Assembly: GCF_003762925.1 (NCBI RefSeq)
Contig: NZ_RJUK01000002.1
Coordinates: 186,001 to 250,000 of the forward strand
DNA from: Marinimicrobium koreense
GTDB lineage: Bacteria > Pseudomonadota > Gammaproteobacteria > Pseudomonadales > Cellvibrionaceae
DNA length: 64,000 bases
Direction: 5' to 3'
In this document: positions 15,795 to 24,832 of the stretch, in pieces
How positions within the stretch are numbered: the first letter of the stretch is position 1
Layout: each line of letters starts with the position of its first letter
The notes under the pieces: generated by a model
What the model saw: the letters and a program-made list of their open reading frames with translations, nothing else
Told to the model about the DNA's origin: nothing
The model's database searches: none
Translations under genes and position numbers: made by a program

Positions 15795-17471
15795 ATGAAA
15801 TATTGTTACGGACTTATCACTGGTGCAGTGCTGATACTTCTCAGTGCCTGCGACTCCACGCCGCCAGTAAATCATGACAAACCGAGCTCAAGCATTGAGT
15901 TTGCCGCCGATGCGGTGCAACAAGGCGGCGTCAACGCACAGGATTACCTGCACGCGGGAGAAGCCTACAACCGCGAAGCCCCCATTCCATCCCAGTGCTA
16001 CACCAAAACCGACGGACGACATAACCCCTGCTACACCTGCCATCAGACCTATGGCGACCGCCGCCCTAACCAGATGCACGACGGTTTTCTTCAGGGCAGC
16101 TACGCCTTTTCTGAATTTGGCGAACGCAATCACTGGCAGAATCTGTTCAAGGACCGACGCCCCTACATCGAGCAAGTCTCCGATGAAGCAATCATTGAGT
16201 ACGTTCACCAGGACAACTACACCGACTTAATTCAGTGGATGCGCTCGGATCAGTGGTCCGGCGAGGAAGCCATCATTGAGGACCTCCACAGAGGTGCGGA
16301 CGCCTTTGATGAACACGGGCTGGCCAAGGATGGTTCCCGTTGGGTTGCCTTCAACTACAAGCCCCTGCCTAGCACCTTCTGGCCCACCAACGGCTCCACC
16401 GACGATGTCATGATCCGCCTGCCAGCGGCTTTTTCTGAAATCGACGGGCAGTTTTCCCGGGATGTGTACTTCGCCAACCTCAGCCTGCTGGAAATGGCCG
16501 TTACCGGTACACAGGAGCTGGACACTCCGCCCCTGAACGAAGCGGCGCTGGATATCGACCTCGACGGCGACGGCGTGCTCAGTGTTGCCAGCCACCGCAT
16601 CCGCCACCGTCCGTTTTACCTGGGTGATGCCAGTGAAGTACCACTGACCCACATGCTGTACCCGGAGGGGACGGCCTTTTTGCACACCGTGCGCTACCTC
16701 GGGGTGGACGATAGCGGTCGCATTTATAACGCACCGCGTATGAAAGAGGTACGCTACATGGTGAAAGACCGGTTTCGTCCCGCCGCCAGTTTGACCAGCA
16801 GCTACTATATGGAAGCCAAGGAAAAACACTTTGGCAATTTGCCTGGGGTGGCGGACCACGCCGACCGGGGCATGGACAACAAATTCGGTTGGCGGCTCTG
16901 GGGCTTTATTGAAGACGCTCAAGGTACCCTGCGCAAACAGCATCACGAAGAACAGTTTTTCTGCATGGGGTGTCATAAAAGTGTCGGCACCTCCATAGAC
17001 CACACCTTCGCGTTTCCGCGCAAGGTCGCTGGAGCAGACGGCTGGGGTTATATCGACCTGACCACCCAGCAGGATACGCCCAGCCTGGGCGAGTACGAAG
17101 GGGAATTCCTGCAGTACCTGGAGCGTGTGGGTGGCGGTGATGAGTTCCGGCAGAACGAGGAAATGCTCGAGCGCTGGTTCCACCCGGACGGCCGGGTCAA
17201 CCGTGAGAAGGTCACCTCGGTACGCAACCTGTATGAGCTGATCACACCATCGCGCGAACGGGCCCTGGCGCTTAACAAGGCCTACCGGGCCATTGTGGAG
17301 GAGCAGAGTTATATCTTCGGCCGGGACGCGACCATCAAACCGGCCACCAATGTCTTCCAGAGTGTCGACCCAAGTACCCCGCCCCTGGAGCCCGAACACC
17401 GGCATCAGTGGGACATTCGCCTCGCCTGGCCAGACACCTCCACCGAAGACTACTGGTCCTGGCAGGAATGA
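15795..17471 (+). CDS. Di-haem cytochrome c-like lipoprotein
   Basis: A 558-residue lipoprotein (lipobox LSAC, Cys19) with two haem c attachment motifs, Cys79-Tyr-Thr-Cys82-His83 and Cys390-Met-Gly-Cys393-His394. Most of the protein between and after them is not a recognised domain. It is therefore an exported electron carrier or redox enzyme of unknown substrate. The next gene starts 4-7 bases after its stop, so it heads a four-gene operon with a CDF-SPFH fusion and two further SPFH proteins; a link between membrane redox and metal or protein quality control is inference. Confidence 0.7.
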   Translation: MKYCYGLITGAVLILLSACDSTPPVNHDKPSSSIEFAADAVQQGGVNAQDYLHAGEAYNREAPIPSQCYTKTDGRHNPCYTCHQTYGDRRPNQMHDGFLQGSYAFSEFGERNHWQNLFKDRRPYIEQVSDEAIIEYVHQDNYTDLIQWMRSDQWSGEEAIIEDLHRGADAFDEHGLAKDGSRWVAFNYKPLPSTFWPTNGSTDDVMIRLPAAFSEIDGQFSRDVYFANLSLLEMAVTGTQELDTPPLNEAALDIDLDGDGVLSVASHRIRHRPFYLGDASEVPLTHMLYPEGTAFLHTVRYLGVDDSGRIYNAPRMKEVRYMVKDRFRPAASLTSSYYMEAKEKHFGNLPGVADHADRGMDNKFGWRLWGFIEDAQGTLRKQHHEEQFFCMGCHKSVGTSIDHTFAFPRKVAGADGWGYIDLTTQQDTPSLGEYEGEFLQYLERVGGGDEFRQNEEMLERWFHPDGRVNREKVTSVRNLYELITPSRERALALNKAYRAIVEEQSYIFGRDATIKPATNVFQSVDPSTPPLEPEHRHQWDIRLAWPDTSTEDYWSWQE

Positions 17472-17478
17472 TATCGTG

Positions 17479-19161
17479 ATGCTCAGTGATCGACGCATAC
17501 GCACCTCGCTGATCGCAATCGGGGCGGACCTTCTACTGACCGGCGCCAAGGTGGGGCTGGCTCTGCTCACCGGCAGCGCAGCATTGCTCGCCGACGCCTA
17601 TCACTCGGGCACCGATCTGGTGGTGTCACTGGTGCTTCTGGTCAGTCTGATCATCCGCTTTCGTCAGGAGCGCAAAGGCGCGCAGGCGGGACAAAAGGCG
17701 CGGATGCTCGAATCGCTCTTGGCCATCGCGGTTGCCCTCTTGATTCTGTACATTCCGGTGGAAATTCTGCTGGAACTGAACGCCCGAAGCGCCGAGGATG
17801 TGCGCTTCCTCTGGGCGGGCATTCTCGGTGTGCTGGTGATTCTCGCCCTGGTGCATTTCATGGCCAGGCTGAAAACCTATGTGGGCCAGGAAACCGATTC
17901 GCCGGCATTGGAAGCCGACGGTTATCACAGCAAAATTGACCTGTTCACCACCTTCGCCGTACTGGCCTCGCTGGTGGGGCTGCTGGTCGGTATCAATATT
18001 GACGAGCCGGTCGCGTTGATCATTGCCCTGCTGATTGCCGTCGCCGGGATTGAGCTGCTGATCTCAGGCATCCAGGGCCTTCGCTACCGGCAGGAGCTGG
18101 ATCCCATTTCCCTGCTGGAGCCGGCACTGGAATGGCTGGCCCGACGCTCGTTCAGCCAGCCCTTGGCCCGACTGGGGCGACGGCTGGCTCGCATTCTGTA
18201 TCAATTCCGCTGGCTGCCGATTGCGGCTCTGCTGGCGCTCTGGCTGAGCACCGGCGTCCACACCATTCCCGCTGGATACACCGGCATTCACAGCCGCTTT
18301 GGTGCCCCGGTGAACACCGGCCTGACTCCGGGGCTGCACCTGATTCTGCCCTGGCCCGTAGACCGTCTCGAGCGGATTGACCACGGACTGGTCTACACCG
18401 CCCAGGTTGGCAGCCGCCACACCTTGCCCGAAGAGGACCGTCAAGGGGCGCTGTGGCGGGAAATCAAAACACCGCAGGCTCATGAAGATGTGACCGACTA
18501 TCTGGTCACGCAAGACGAGAATCTCATCGACCTGCAGTTCGCGTTGCACTACCGCATCGACAACCCGGCACAAATGACGCTGCTGATCCAGGACTTGCCG
18601 GGACTGATCACCCGCACCACCGAGGCGGCTCTGTGGAGAGAAACCGCCGGCCACCTGTTTTTTGATTTATTAAGCCATGGCCAGCACGACTTTGCCGAGC
18701 GGGTTGCCAGTGGGGCCCAACGGCAATTGCGGGCGCTCGGCATTGGCATCCAGGTTGTGGACGCCCAGGTATTGGTGGCCCAGCCACCGGCGGTCGCGGT
18801 ACGCGCCTACCGCGATCTGCTCAATGCGGAACAGGAAAAGCGCCAGTATCAGACCCGTGCCGAAGCACAACAGATTCACGACCGATTGATGGCCCAGGCC
18901 GAACGCACGCAACAGAAGGCCAGGGTGAGTGCGGAAGCCAACGAGCGGATTCTGCAGGCCGAAGGCGACGTGGAACGCTTCCTGTCGCTGGCCGAGGTGT
19001 ATCGCGAGAACAGCAGCGCGATCGGCTTCGAGCAACATTTGCAGCACACCACCGACACACTCCAGGGCCGCCGCCTGTGGTTGACCGACCCGGCCCTGAA
19101 GGCCGACGACATCAGACTTTGGGGGCCCCAGAGTCTACTGGGGACTGACGACAGGAAATAA
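17479..19161 (+). CDS. Cation-diffusion-facilitator / SPFH (HflK-like) fusion protein
   Basis: About 560 residues. Residues 1-205 are a CDF transporter membrane domain with six predicted helices. The tetrahedral metal site is intact: His42xxxAsp46 in helix 2 (ADAYHSGTD) and His150xxxAsp154 in helix 5 (ADGYHSKID). The usual cytosolic CDF C-terminal domain is absent; instead, after a 40-residue Arg-rich linker and a seventh helix (about 244-259), comes an SPFH/band-7 domain (TIPAGYTGIHSRFG, LHLILPWPVDRLERI) and a long C-terminal coiled coil (about 430-520) rich in A, E, Q and R as in HflK. ATG 17479 is chosen; GTG at 17476 is possible. A zinc or iron transporter regulated by a flotillin-like ring is inferred. 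Confidence 0.82.
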   Translation: MLSDRRIRTSLIAIGADLLLTGAKVGLALLTGSAALLADAYHSGTDLVVSLVLLVSLIIRFRQERKGAQAGQKARMLESLLAIAVALLILYIPVEILLELNARSAEDVRFLWAGILGVLVILALVHFMARLKTYVGQETDSPALEADGYHSKIDLFTTFAVLASLVGLLVGINIDEPVALIIALLIAVAGIELLISGIQGLRYRQELDPISLLEPALEWLARRSFSQPLARLGRRLARILYQFRWLPIAALLALWLSTGVHTIPAGYTGIHSRFGAPVNTGLTPGLHLILPWPVDRLERIDHGLVYTAQVGSRHTLPEEDRQGALWREIKTPQAHEDVTDYLVTQDENLIDLQFALHYRIDNPAQMTLLIQDLPGLITRTTEAALWRETAGHLFFDLLSHGQHDFAERVASGAQRQLRALGIGIQVVDAQVLVAQPPAVAVRAYRDLLNAEQEKRQYQTRAEAQQIHDRLMAQAERTQQKARVSAEANERILQAEGDVERFLSLAEVYRENSSAIGFEQHLQHTTDTLQGRRLWLTDPALKADDIRLWGPQSLLGTDDRK

Positions 19162-19165
19162 CGCC

Positions 19166-20056
19166 GTGAAAAAACTGCTCTGGACACTCGCCGTTGTGGT
19201 TCTGCTGGGCTACCTGGGCATCAGCTCGGCGCTGGTAGTCCCGGAAACGCACATGGCCATGGTCACGCAATTCGGAAAACCCACCCGAGCCATTCATCAG
19301 GCGGGGCTGGCCTTCAAGTGGCCGGATCCGATCGAAACCGCGGTGTTCTTTGATAAACGCCAGCAACTGCTATCGCTTGAGCCCACGGAGCTGGTTACCC
19401 TCGATCGGCGCAACCTCGTGGTCAGTGCCTTTGTGGTCTGGCGCATTGTGGATCCCGGCCAATTCCTCACCAGTCTGCGCAGCATGGACACCGCCGAGCA
19501 GCGCCTTAGCAGCCTGGCCAGTTCGGAAATCGGTGCAGCCCTGGCGGCCCGGCCGATCACTCAGGTTTTTACCCTCAACGAGCAGGACTTTCAGCTCACT
19601 GAGATGTTCGAGCAGATCAGCCGCTCCGCCAACCGCATTGCCGAGCGGGAACTGGGCATTGAAGTGGTGACCGTGCGGCCCAACCGGTTCGGCTTTCCCA
19701 AGCAGAACCTGCTGGCGATATACAAGCGTATGGAATCGGAGCGCGATCGTATTGCCCGACAGTACCGGGCTGAGGGTCAGGAGCAGGCCGCCACGCTGCG
19801 CGCGGAAACCGAGCGGGAGGTCCGACAGATGCGCGCCCAGGCGCAGCGCGAGGCCCAGGCACTGATCGGGCAGAGCGAAGCCGAGGCAGCCCGACGGTAC
19901 GCCGACGCCTATCAGACCAACGCCGACTACTATCGCTTCATACGTACCCTGGAAGCCTACAACCAGATTCTGGGTGAGGAAACCCGACTGGTACTCTCGG
20001 CGGAGTCCCCTCTGTTCGACTTACTGTTCAACCCACCGGAGTTCGACCAGCCGTGA
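19166..20056 (+). CDS. SPFH-domain protein, HflC-like
   Basis: A 296-residue inner-membrane protein: one N-terminal helix (about 4-22), a periplasmic-facing SPFH domain (VVPETHMAMVTQFGKP, FKWPDPIETAVFFDKR, VSAFVVWRIVDPGQFL) and a C-terminal coiled coil of A, E, Q and R (about 190-250). The motif order and length match HflC, the partner of HflK that regulates FtsH. The start is GTG at 19166, with AGGAAATA upstream. It lies 4 bases after the CDF-SPFH fusion and overlaps the next gene by 4 bases. The usual hfq-hflX-hflKC context is not present, so this is probably a paralogous set. Confidence 0.85.
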   Translation: MKKLLWTLAVVVLLGYLGISSALVVPETHMAMVTQFGKPTRAIHQAGLAFKWPDPIETAVFFDKRQQLLSLEPTELVTLDRRNLVVSAFVVWRIVDPGQFLTSLRSMDTAEQRLSSLASSEIGAALAARPITQVFTLNEQDFQLTEMFEQISRSANRIAERELGIEVVTVRPNRFGFPKQNLLAIYKRMESERDRIARQYRAEGQEQAATLRAETEREVRQMRAQAQREAQALIGQSEAEAARRYADAYQTNADYYRFIRTLEAYNQILGEETRLVLSAESPLFDLLFNPPEFDQP

Positions 20057-20940
20057 CCCTGCACGAGGATATCCGCCATATTTTCCACCAGATTCGCCCA
20101 CTGCTGATCACGTGCCTGGCGGTGCTTTTGCCGGCGCTGTATGTACTCAGCGGATTTTATTCCGTGGGCACCGAAGAGCGCGGCGTCATTTTGCGGTTTG
20201 GAAAACTGGTGGATGATCAGGTGCTGCCCGGCATGCACTACCATTGGCCGTGGCCGGTGGAGTCCGTGCGCACGGTGCCGGCGACGACCCTGAGAACCCT
20301 CGAGCTGGATTTTTCCGCCTCGGCGCCGGCACAACTGCAACCGGAGCTGACCACTGGCGACGAGGATCTGGTGGACATGGCGCTACTGGTGCAATACACC
20401 ATCGGTTCCCCCGGGCGCTATCTGGACAGCGCCGAAGCGCCGGAAGCACTACTCGAACAGCTCACCCGGGCCCATACCATCGCCTACATCGGCGCCCACG
20501 CCATTGACCCCCTGCTGACCGTCGGGCGCACCCGACTGCAGAATCAACTGACACTCGACCTGCAGCGTAGCGTCGAGTCCCTGGCACTGGGACTCAGGGT
20601 AACCTCGGTACAACTGCGCCGCCTGGAACCGCCACCTTCGATCAAAGCGGCCTTCGATGACGTGGCCAGAGCTCGCTCCGAGAAACAGAAATTGATTCAG
20701 GAGAGCGCCGGAGAGCGCAACACCCAACTCGCCAGAGCCCGCAGCGACATCAGCGCGCTCCGGGCGAACGCCCAGGCCCAGGCCACCGAGAACCTCGAGC
20801 GCGCCCGAGGATACCAGGAACGCTTTATTGCCAACTGGCAGGCGCATCAGGAAGCACCGGCGCTATCGCGCCAGCGCCTGTACCTGGAGCACCTCGAAGG
20901 GCTGCTGGGGGAAATGCAGATCACGGTCCTGACCCCCTGA
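20053..20940 (+). CDS. SPFH-domain protein, HflK-like
   Basis: A 295-residue protein with one membrane helix (about 13-36), an SPFH domain beginning VGTEERGVILRFGKLV and containing MHYHWPWPVESV, and a C-terminal coiled coil (about 205-265). These are HflK features, though it is shorter than classical HflK (about 400 residues) and lacks the Gly/Asn-rich N-terminus. The start is GTG at 20053, overlapping the previous stop codon. With the previous two genes it would give three SPFH subunits for a hetero-oligomeric membrane ring. Confidence 0.83.
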   Translation: MTLHEDIRHIFHQIRPLLITCLAVLLPALYVLSGFYSVGTEERGVILRFGKLVDDQVLPGMHYHWPWPVESVRTVPATTLRTLELDFSASAPAQLQPELTTGDEDLVDMALLVQYTIGSPGRYLDSAEAPEALLEQLTRAHTIAYIGAHAIDPLLTVGRTRLQNQLTLDLQRSVESLALGLRVTSVQLRRLEPPPSIKAAFDDVARARSEKQKLIQESAGERNTQLARARSDISALRANAQAQATENLERARGYQERFIANWQAHQEAPALSRQRLYLEHLEGLLGEMQITVLTP

Positions 20941-20990
20941 ACCCTCCCCTGCCAGCCCCCGCATGACTCACACTCTTCTCATTCCACTAT

Positions 20991-21050
20991 TGAGAATTGT
21001 TATTATTCATGATAGATTTCCTTTACGTAATTGATAGTCAATCTCATTAT
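20991..21050 (+). promoter_or_regulatory. Two Fur-box-like sites before the TonB receptor
   Basis: TGAGAATTGTTATTATTCAT at 20991 and TTGATAGTCAATCTCATTAT at 21031. Both resemble the GATAATGATAATCATTATC consensus in their alternating hexamers and lie in an AT-rich stretch 90-150 bases before the receptor ATG, where iron repression would be expected. Confidence 0.6.
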
Positions 21051-21141
21051 TTTTAGCGACCACACTCACTGTTGAGCGTCGACCTTCGCCCCCAGCGCGA
21101 GGCTCGCCCTCAAGATCATCATCACTCGGAAGGATAGCTTC

Positions 21142-23280
21142 ATGTTGAAACGCTCCACGGCTTTGTCGCTTGCCATTGCAAGCATCTCAGCGCCCACTTT
21201 TGCACAGGACCTGGCACTGAATACCCTGCCCCAGCTCGAGACCATCCGGATCATCGGTACGCAAGTGGAAGCTCGGGAGGTCTCCGGCTCCAGCGCCGTC
21301 GTCGAACCGCAGCAGATGCAGATTGAGGTGGTCACCGACATCAACCAGGTCCTGAAAACCGTGCCGGGCGTGTACGTTCAGGAGGAAGAGGGCTACGGTC
21401 TGCGCCCGAACATCGGCATCCGCGCCGCCTCCTCCGAGCGCAGCAGCAAAGTCACCCTGATGGAAGACGGCATCCTGATGGCGCCGGCTCCCTATTCCAA
21501 TCCGGCCGCCTATTACTTCCCCACCACCGCCCGTATGTCCGCCGTCGAAGTACTCAAAGGTGCGCCATTGTTGCGCCACGGACCACAGACCACGGGTGGT
21601 GTGATCAACCTGGTCAGCACTCCGATCCCGGAAACCAGTGGCGGCAAGGTCCAGACCACTCTGGGCGAAAACAATCAGCAGGACACCCACCTGCACTACG
21701 GTGAAACCAATGGCAACTTTGGCTGGTTACTTGAGACGGTTCAGCGCAGCAACGAAGGCTTTAAACACATCGATCGCAGTAACCGCGACAGCGGCTTTGA
21801 CATTGCGGATTATGTGGCCAAGGCCCGCTGGACCGGTGATCGCCACGCGCTGGGCATCAAGGCTCAATATTCCGAAGAAGTCTCCAACGAAACCTATCTG
21901 GGGTTGACCGATGAGGATTTCGCAGCCGACCCAAATCGTCGCTATGGTCTTTCCAGCATCGACCAGATGAACAACAGCCACAAAGGCTTCAGCGCCAACT
22001 ACCAGTTTAAGGTCAGCGATACCGTATCTCTGAACGTCATCGGGTATCACAATGAGTTTGCCCGGGACTGGTTCAAGCTGGGCACCAGCCTGGTGGACCA
22101 GGCCAATAACGGTGATGCGGCGGCGCTGGCTGTGCTGCGCGGCGAACAGGACGCTGAGGACCTCGGTTACAAGCACAACAATCGGGTGTACGAATCTCAG
22201 GGCGTTGAGGTCAACTCGCGCATTGCCTTGAACGATCACCAGATCGAAGTCGGCCTGCGCCGGCACGAAGATGAAATGGACCGCTTCCAGCCGGTGGAAA
22301 TTTACGATCAGATCAACGGCAGTCTGGTGTTCGATCGGATAATCGAGCCCACCGGCGGCGACAATCGTCTGGAAGGCGCCGAGGCGCTGTCCTTCTGGGT
22401 CACCGATGCCTGGTCATTGACCGATGCCTTGAAACTGGACCTGGCTCTGCGCTATGAAGACGTGGACAGCTATCGCAACCAGTACAGTACGCCCGAGCGC
22501 TCGGACGAACCCAGCTACCGCAGCAACAGCTCCGAGGAGTGGCTGCCCGGCGTGTCGCTGACTTACGACCTCTCCGATCAGTGGCAGTTGCTTGCGGGCG
22601 TTCACAAGGGCTTCTCGCCCCTGGGCGGGGGCGCCACCGAACAGCAGGAGCCAGAAACCAGTACCAACTTTGAAGCTGGTGTCCGTTTCGGACAGGATCA
22701 GCTGTTTGCCGAAGTGATCGGTTTCTATAGCGACTTCTCCAACCAGACCGAAAACTGCTCCATGGCGACACCCTGTAGCAATGGCGCCGAGTCGGGCACC
22801 TTTACAACCGGTGAGGCGGTGGTCGCCGGCCTGGAGTTCCAGTTGAGCAACACCTATGAGTGGGGCCGCTTCTCCGTACCGGTGCATTTGACTTACACCC
22901 ACACCCAGGCGGAAGTGAGTGCGGACAACGCCGTCAGCGGTGCTCGGGACGGTGACGAGCTGGCCAGCATTCCGGAAAACCTGCTCAGCCTGCGGGTCGA
23001 GCTGGACAACAACAACGGCTGGCGGAACTATGCGGTCGCCAAGTTCATGGACGAGACCTGCGTGTCCCTGGGTTGCAACCGCTCCGGCGATGAGCAGGAT
23101 CGGACTGAGTCACTGTTCGCCGTCGATCTGGTATCACGCTACGACCTGAACAGCGACACGGCGGTTTACCTGAAAGTGGAAAACCTGTTTGACGAACAGG
23201 TAATCATCGCCCGTAGTCCGCTCGGCCCTCGACCCAACAAGCCACAAACCGCCTCAGTCGGTATCGAATACACTTTCTGA
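21142..23280 (+). CDS. TonB-dependent receptor, FecA-like (probable ferric-siderophore uptake)
   Basis: A 712-residue outer-membrane receptor. After a signal peptide (cleavage after TFAQ) come the plug domain (about 45-155, with DINQVLKTVPGVYV and LLRHGPQTTGGVINLVS) and a 22-strand barrel that ends with the canonical terminal Phe (YTF). The LMEDGILMAPAPYSNP-type plug loop is close to that of FecA and relatives. It has no N-terminal signalling domain. Two Fur-like sites precede it and a terminator follows. The ligand cannot be read from sequence. Confidence 0.88.
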   Translation: MLKRSTALSLAIASISAPTFAQDLALNTLPQLETIRIIGTQVEAREVSGSSAVVEPQQMQIEVVTDINQVLKTVPGVYVQEEEGYGLRPNIGIRAASSERSSKVTLMEDGILMAPAPYSNPAAYYFPTTARMSAVEVLKGAPLLRHGPQTTGGVINLVSTPIPETSGGKVQTTLGENNQQDTHLHYGETNGNFGWLLETVQRSNEGFKHIDRSNRDSGFDIADYVAKARWTGDRHALGIKAQYSEEVSNETYLGLTDEDFAADPNRRYGLSSIDQMNNSHKGFSANYQFKVSDTVSLNVIGYHNEFARDWFKLGTSLVDQANNGDAAALAVLRGEQDAEDLGYKHNNRVYESQGVEVNSRIALNDHQIEVGLRRHEDEMDRFQPVEIYDQINGSLVFDRIIEPTGGDNRLEGAEALSFWVTDAWSLTDALKLDLALRYEDVDSYRNQYSTPERSDEPSYRSNSSEEWLPGVSLTYDLSDQWQLLAGVHKGFSPLGGGATEQQEPETSTNFEAGVRFGQDQLFAEVIGFYSDFSNQTENCSMATPCSNGAESGTFTTGEAVVAGLEFQLSNTYEWGRFSVPVHLTYTHTQAEVSADNAVSGARDGDELASIPENLLSLRVELDNNNGWRNYAVAKFMDETCVSLGCNRSGDEQDRTESLFAVDLVSRYDLNSDTAVYLKVENLFDEQVIIARSPLGPRPNKPQTASVGIEYTF

Positions 23281-23307
23281 TTACTGAGCGTCGTGGAACA
23301 CTCTCCA

Positions 23308-23331
23308 AAGCCCCGGTGACGGGGCTTTTTT
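23308..23331 (+). terminator. Rho-independent terminator after the receptor gene
   Basis: AAGCCCC / GGGGCTT with a GGTGAC loop, followed by six Ts. Confidence 0.9.
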
Positions 23332-23438
23332 GTGGCCGGAGCAAAGCAGTCGAAGAACTTGACAGAGACCACCAACCAGACTCTACCTAAGAGCCTAAAA
23401 AACTCATATCCTATTGTTTTAAAATAACTTTTATTTTC

Positions 23439-23455
23439 TGGCGCACTTCCTGCTT
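23439..23455 (+). promoter_or_regulatory. Sigma-54-type promoter of the PEP-CTERM gene
   Basis: TGGCGCACTTCCTGCTT: GG (23440-23441) and GC (23452-23453) are exactly 12 bases apart as required at -24/-12. Sigma-54 control by PrsK/PrsR is documented for PEP-CTERM systems, which supports the call; prsKR are not in this window. Confidence 0.6.
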
Positions 23456-23538
23456 AAACAGGGTTGTGATTCGCCAGCGCTGAAGATATCGACATCAGCT
23501 CTGGTCAGCCTCAACCTAACAAGTGCACGGGAACTGCT

Positions 23539-24240
23539 ATGAAAATGATCCATTTTTTGCGTCTGGCAATGGCCGCCGGCTTACTGACTATCGCTTCAGT
23601 AGCCACCCAAGCGGCTTCCATTACTCTGAAATACGACAACAATCTGGCCGCTGAAGGCGCTCCGACGGGCCGCATTTACTCGTCGTACGGCACACCGAAC
23701 GTCTACGCGGGTGAGTTCGACTTCTCCACCAGTAACAACACCAGCGGCATCGCCGAGTGGGATGACGGTCTGAGTGCGTTCTGTGTGGAAATCGGTACCA
23801 CGCTGAAAACCACCGCCACCCAGTACACGGTGAACAGCGGTGTCAACCTGATGGATTATTTTGGAACGGCCGGGTCGCACATCAATCGCCTGTTCTCCAA
23901 CTACTACGACGATGCGCAGACCAGCAAGTACAACGGAGCCGCGTTTCAGCTCGCGCTCTGGGAAATCATCAACGAATGGCCAAACAGCGCTTACAGCATG
24001 ACCAGTAACGCGTTCAAGTCGGACTATTTCTCTGGCGCCCGCACTACCGCCCAGAACTGGTTGAACACTCTGAGCGACACCAATCTGGCAACGGGCAAGT
24101 ACGACTTCCACCTGCTGGAGGCGGGCAACTCCCAGAACCTGCTGACAGTGACCACCGCCAGTGTTCCCGAGCCGGCTTCCCTGTTGTTGCTCATGACTGG
24201 TCTGTTTGCGCTATTCCGGGCCCGCCGTCGGGTGCGTTAA
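23539..24240 (+). CDS. PEP-CTERM sorted surface protein with putative Cys-Gln thioester motif
   Basis: A 233-residue exported protein. A signal peptide (cleavage near TQAAS) and a C-terminal sorting signal VPEPASLLLLMTGLFAL followed by RARRRVR mark it as an exosortase substrate. The middle contains AFCVEIG (Cys82) and AAFQLALWE (Gln137), the spacing and context of bacterial thioester domains in which Cys and Gln form an internal bond used for covalent adhesion. That identification is by motif only. It is behind a sigma-54-type promoter and followed by a terminator. The exosortase is elsewhere. Confidence 0.85.
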   Translation: MKMIHFLRLAMAAGLLTIASVATQAASITLKYDNNLAAEGAPTGRIYSSYGTPNVYAGEFDFSTSNNTSGIAEWDDGLSAFCVEIGTTLKTTATQYTVNSGVNLMDYFGTAGSHINRLFSNYYDDAQTSKYNGAAFQLALWEIINEWPNSAYSMTSNAFKSDYFSGARTTAQNWLNTLSDTNLATGKYDFHLLEAGNSQNLLTVTTASVPEPASLLLLMTGLFALFRARRRVR

Positions 24241-24290
24241 CAGAACGCAATACGCAGTCGGCGCATCGCTGGTGCTGACTGCTCGCATAA

Positions 24291-24322
24291 AAAAACCGGC
24301 CAGGGACAGGGCCGGTTTTTTT
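24291..24322. terminator. Bidirectional rho-independent terminator
   Basis: AAACCGGCC / GGCCGGTTT flanked by A-run and T-run. It serves the PEP-CTERM gene on the plus strand and the small gene ending at 24345 on the minus strand. Confidence 0.9.
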
Positions 24323-24344
24323 ATGGCCGGAGCAGGACCAGTTT

Positions 24345-24731
24345 TCAGTCGGCCTGCCCCAGAGTTTCCAGGGTATTCGCCATATCCAGATACGCCCGGC
24401 CACTGGCACTGACGGTATCCTGGTTGAAACGCTCGGAGGCAATGTGCACGTCCTCCAGCACCACCGCCAACACGTTCATCTCGCGGCGCAGGGTGGCCAC
24501 CGCATTTTCAATGGTGTAGCTGAGCTCGTGAATATCCGCCATATCCTGATTACTCACCTCGCCGGACAGCAGCTCGCGCAGACGGGCATTGCCTTCGGTA
24601 AAGTTTTTGACCGCCTCTTCAAGCGTCTCCGAGGGCTTGCCCGCATAGTGGTCTACCGGGTCATCGGCCAGGGCCGGCCAGGACAACAGGGCGCACAGTG
24701 GCAGTAGGCATAGGGCTCGGGTCAGTTTCAT
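24345..24731 (-). CDS. Small exported protein (DUF6746-like)
   Basis: A 128-residue protein with a signal peptide (cleavage after PALA) and an otherwise all-helical mature part, about 20 residues of which read TLEEAVKNFTEGNARLRELL. The ATG at 24731 with GAGGAG six bases upstream is preferred to a TTG two codons earlier. It resembles the DUF6746 family of gammaproteobacterial periplasmic proteins of unknown function. A Fur-like site lies just upstream, hinting at iron control. Confidence 0.6.
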   Translation of the reverse strand: MKLTRALCLLPLCALLSWPALADDPVDHYAGKPSETLEEAVKNFTEGNARLRELLSGEVSNQDMADIHELSYTIENAVATLRREMNVLAVVLEDVHIASERFNQDTVSASGRAYLDMANTLETLGQAD

Positions 24732-24777
24732 TGGCAACTCCTCGTCGCGTTACAGGTGGGCCTCAATCGCCCAATAT

Positions 24778-24796
24778 AAATGAGAATTGTTTCCAT
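24778..24796 (-). promoter_or_regulatory. Fur-box-like site
   Basis: AAATGAGAATTGTTTCCAT on the plus strand, about 50 bases before the start of the small exported protein. It shares TGAGAATTGTT with the site at 20991. Confidence 0.5.
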
Positions 24797-24832
24797 ATAA
24801 TCCCACGATTGGCTCTGCCTCACAAGTCCTAC

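Noticed and set aside
16227-17570. Open frame of 447 codons on the minus strand opposite the cytochrome gene
   Set aside because: Antisense to CxxCH-bearing lipoprotein gene; no domain or start signal.
19166-20940. The canonical hflK-hflC locus
   Set aside because: The canonical locus lies between hflX and purA/hisZ genes. Here the order is HflC-like then HflK-like, preceded by a CDF-SPFH fusion, so hflC/hflK symbols were not given.
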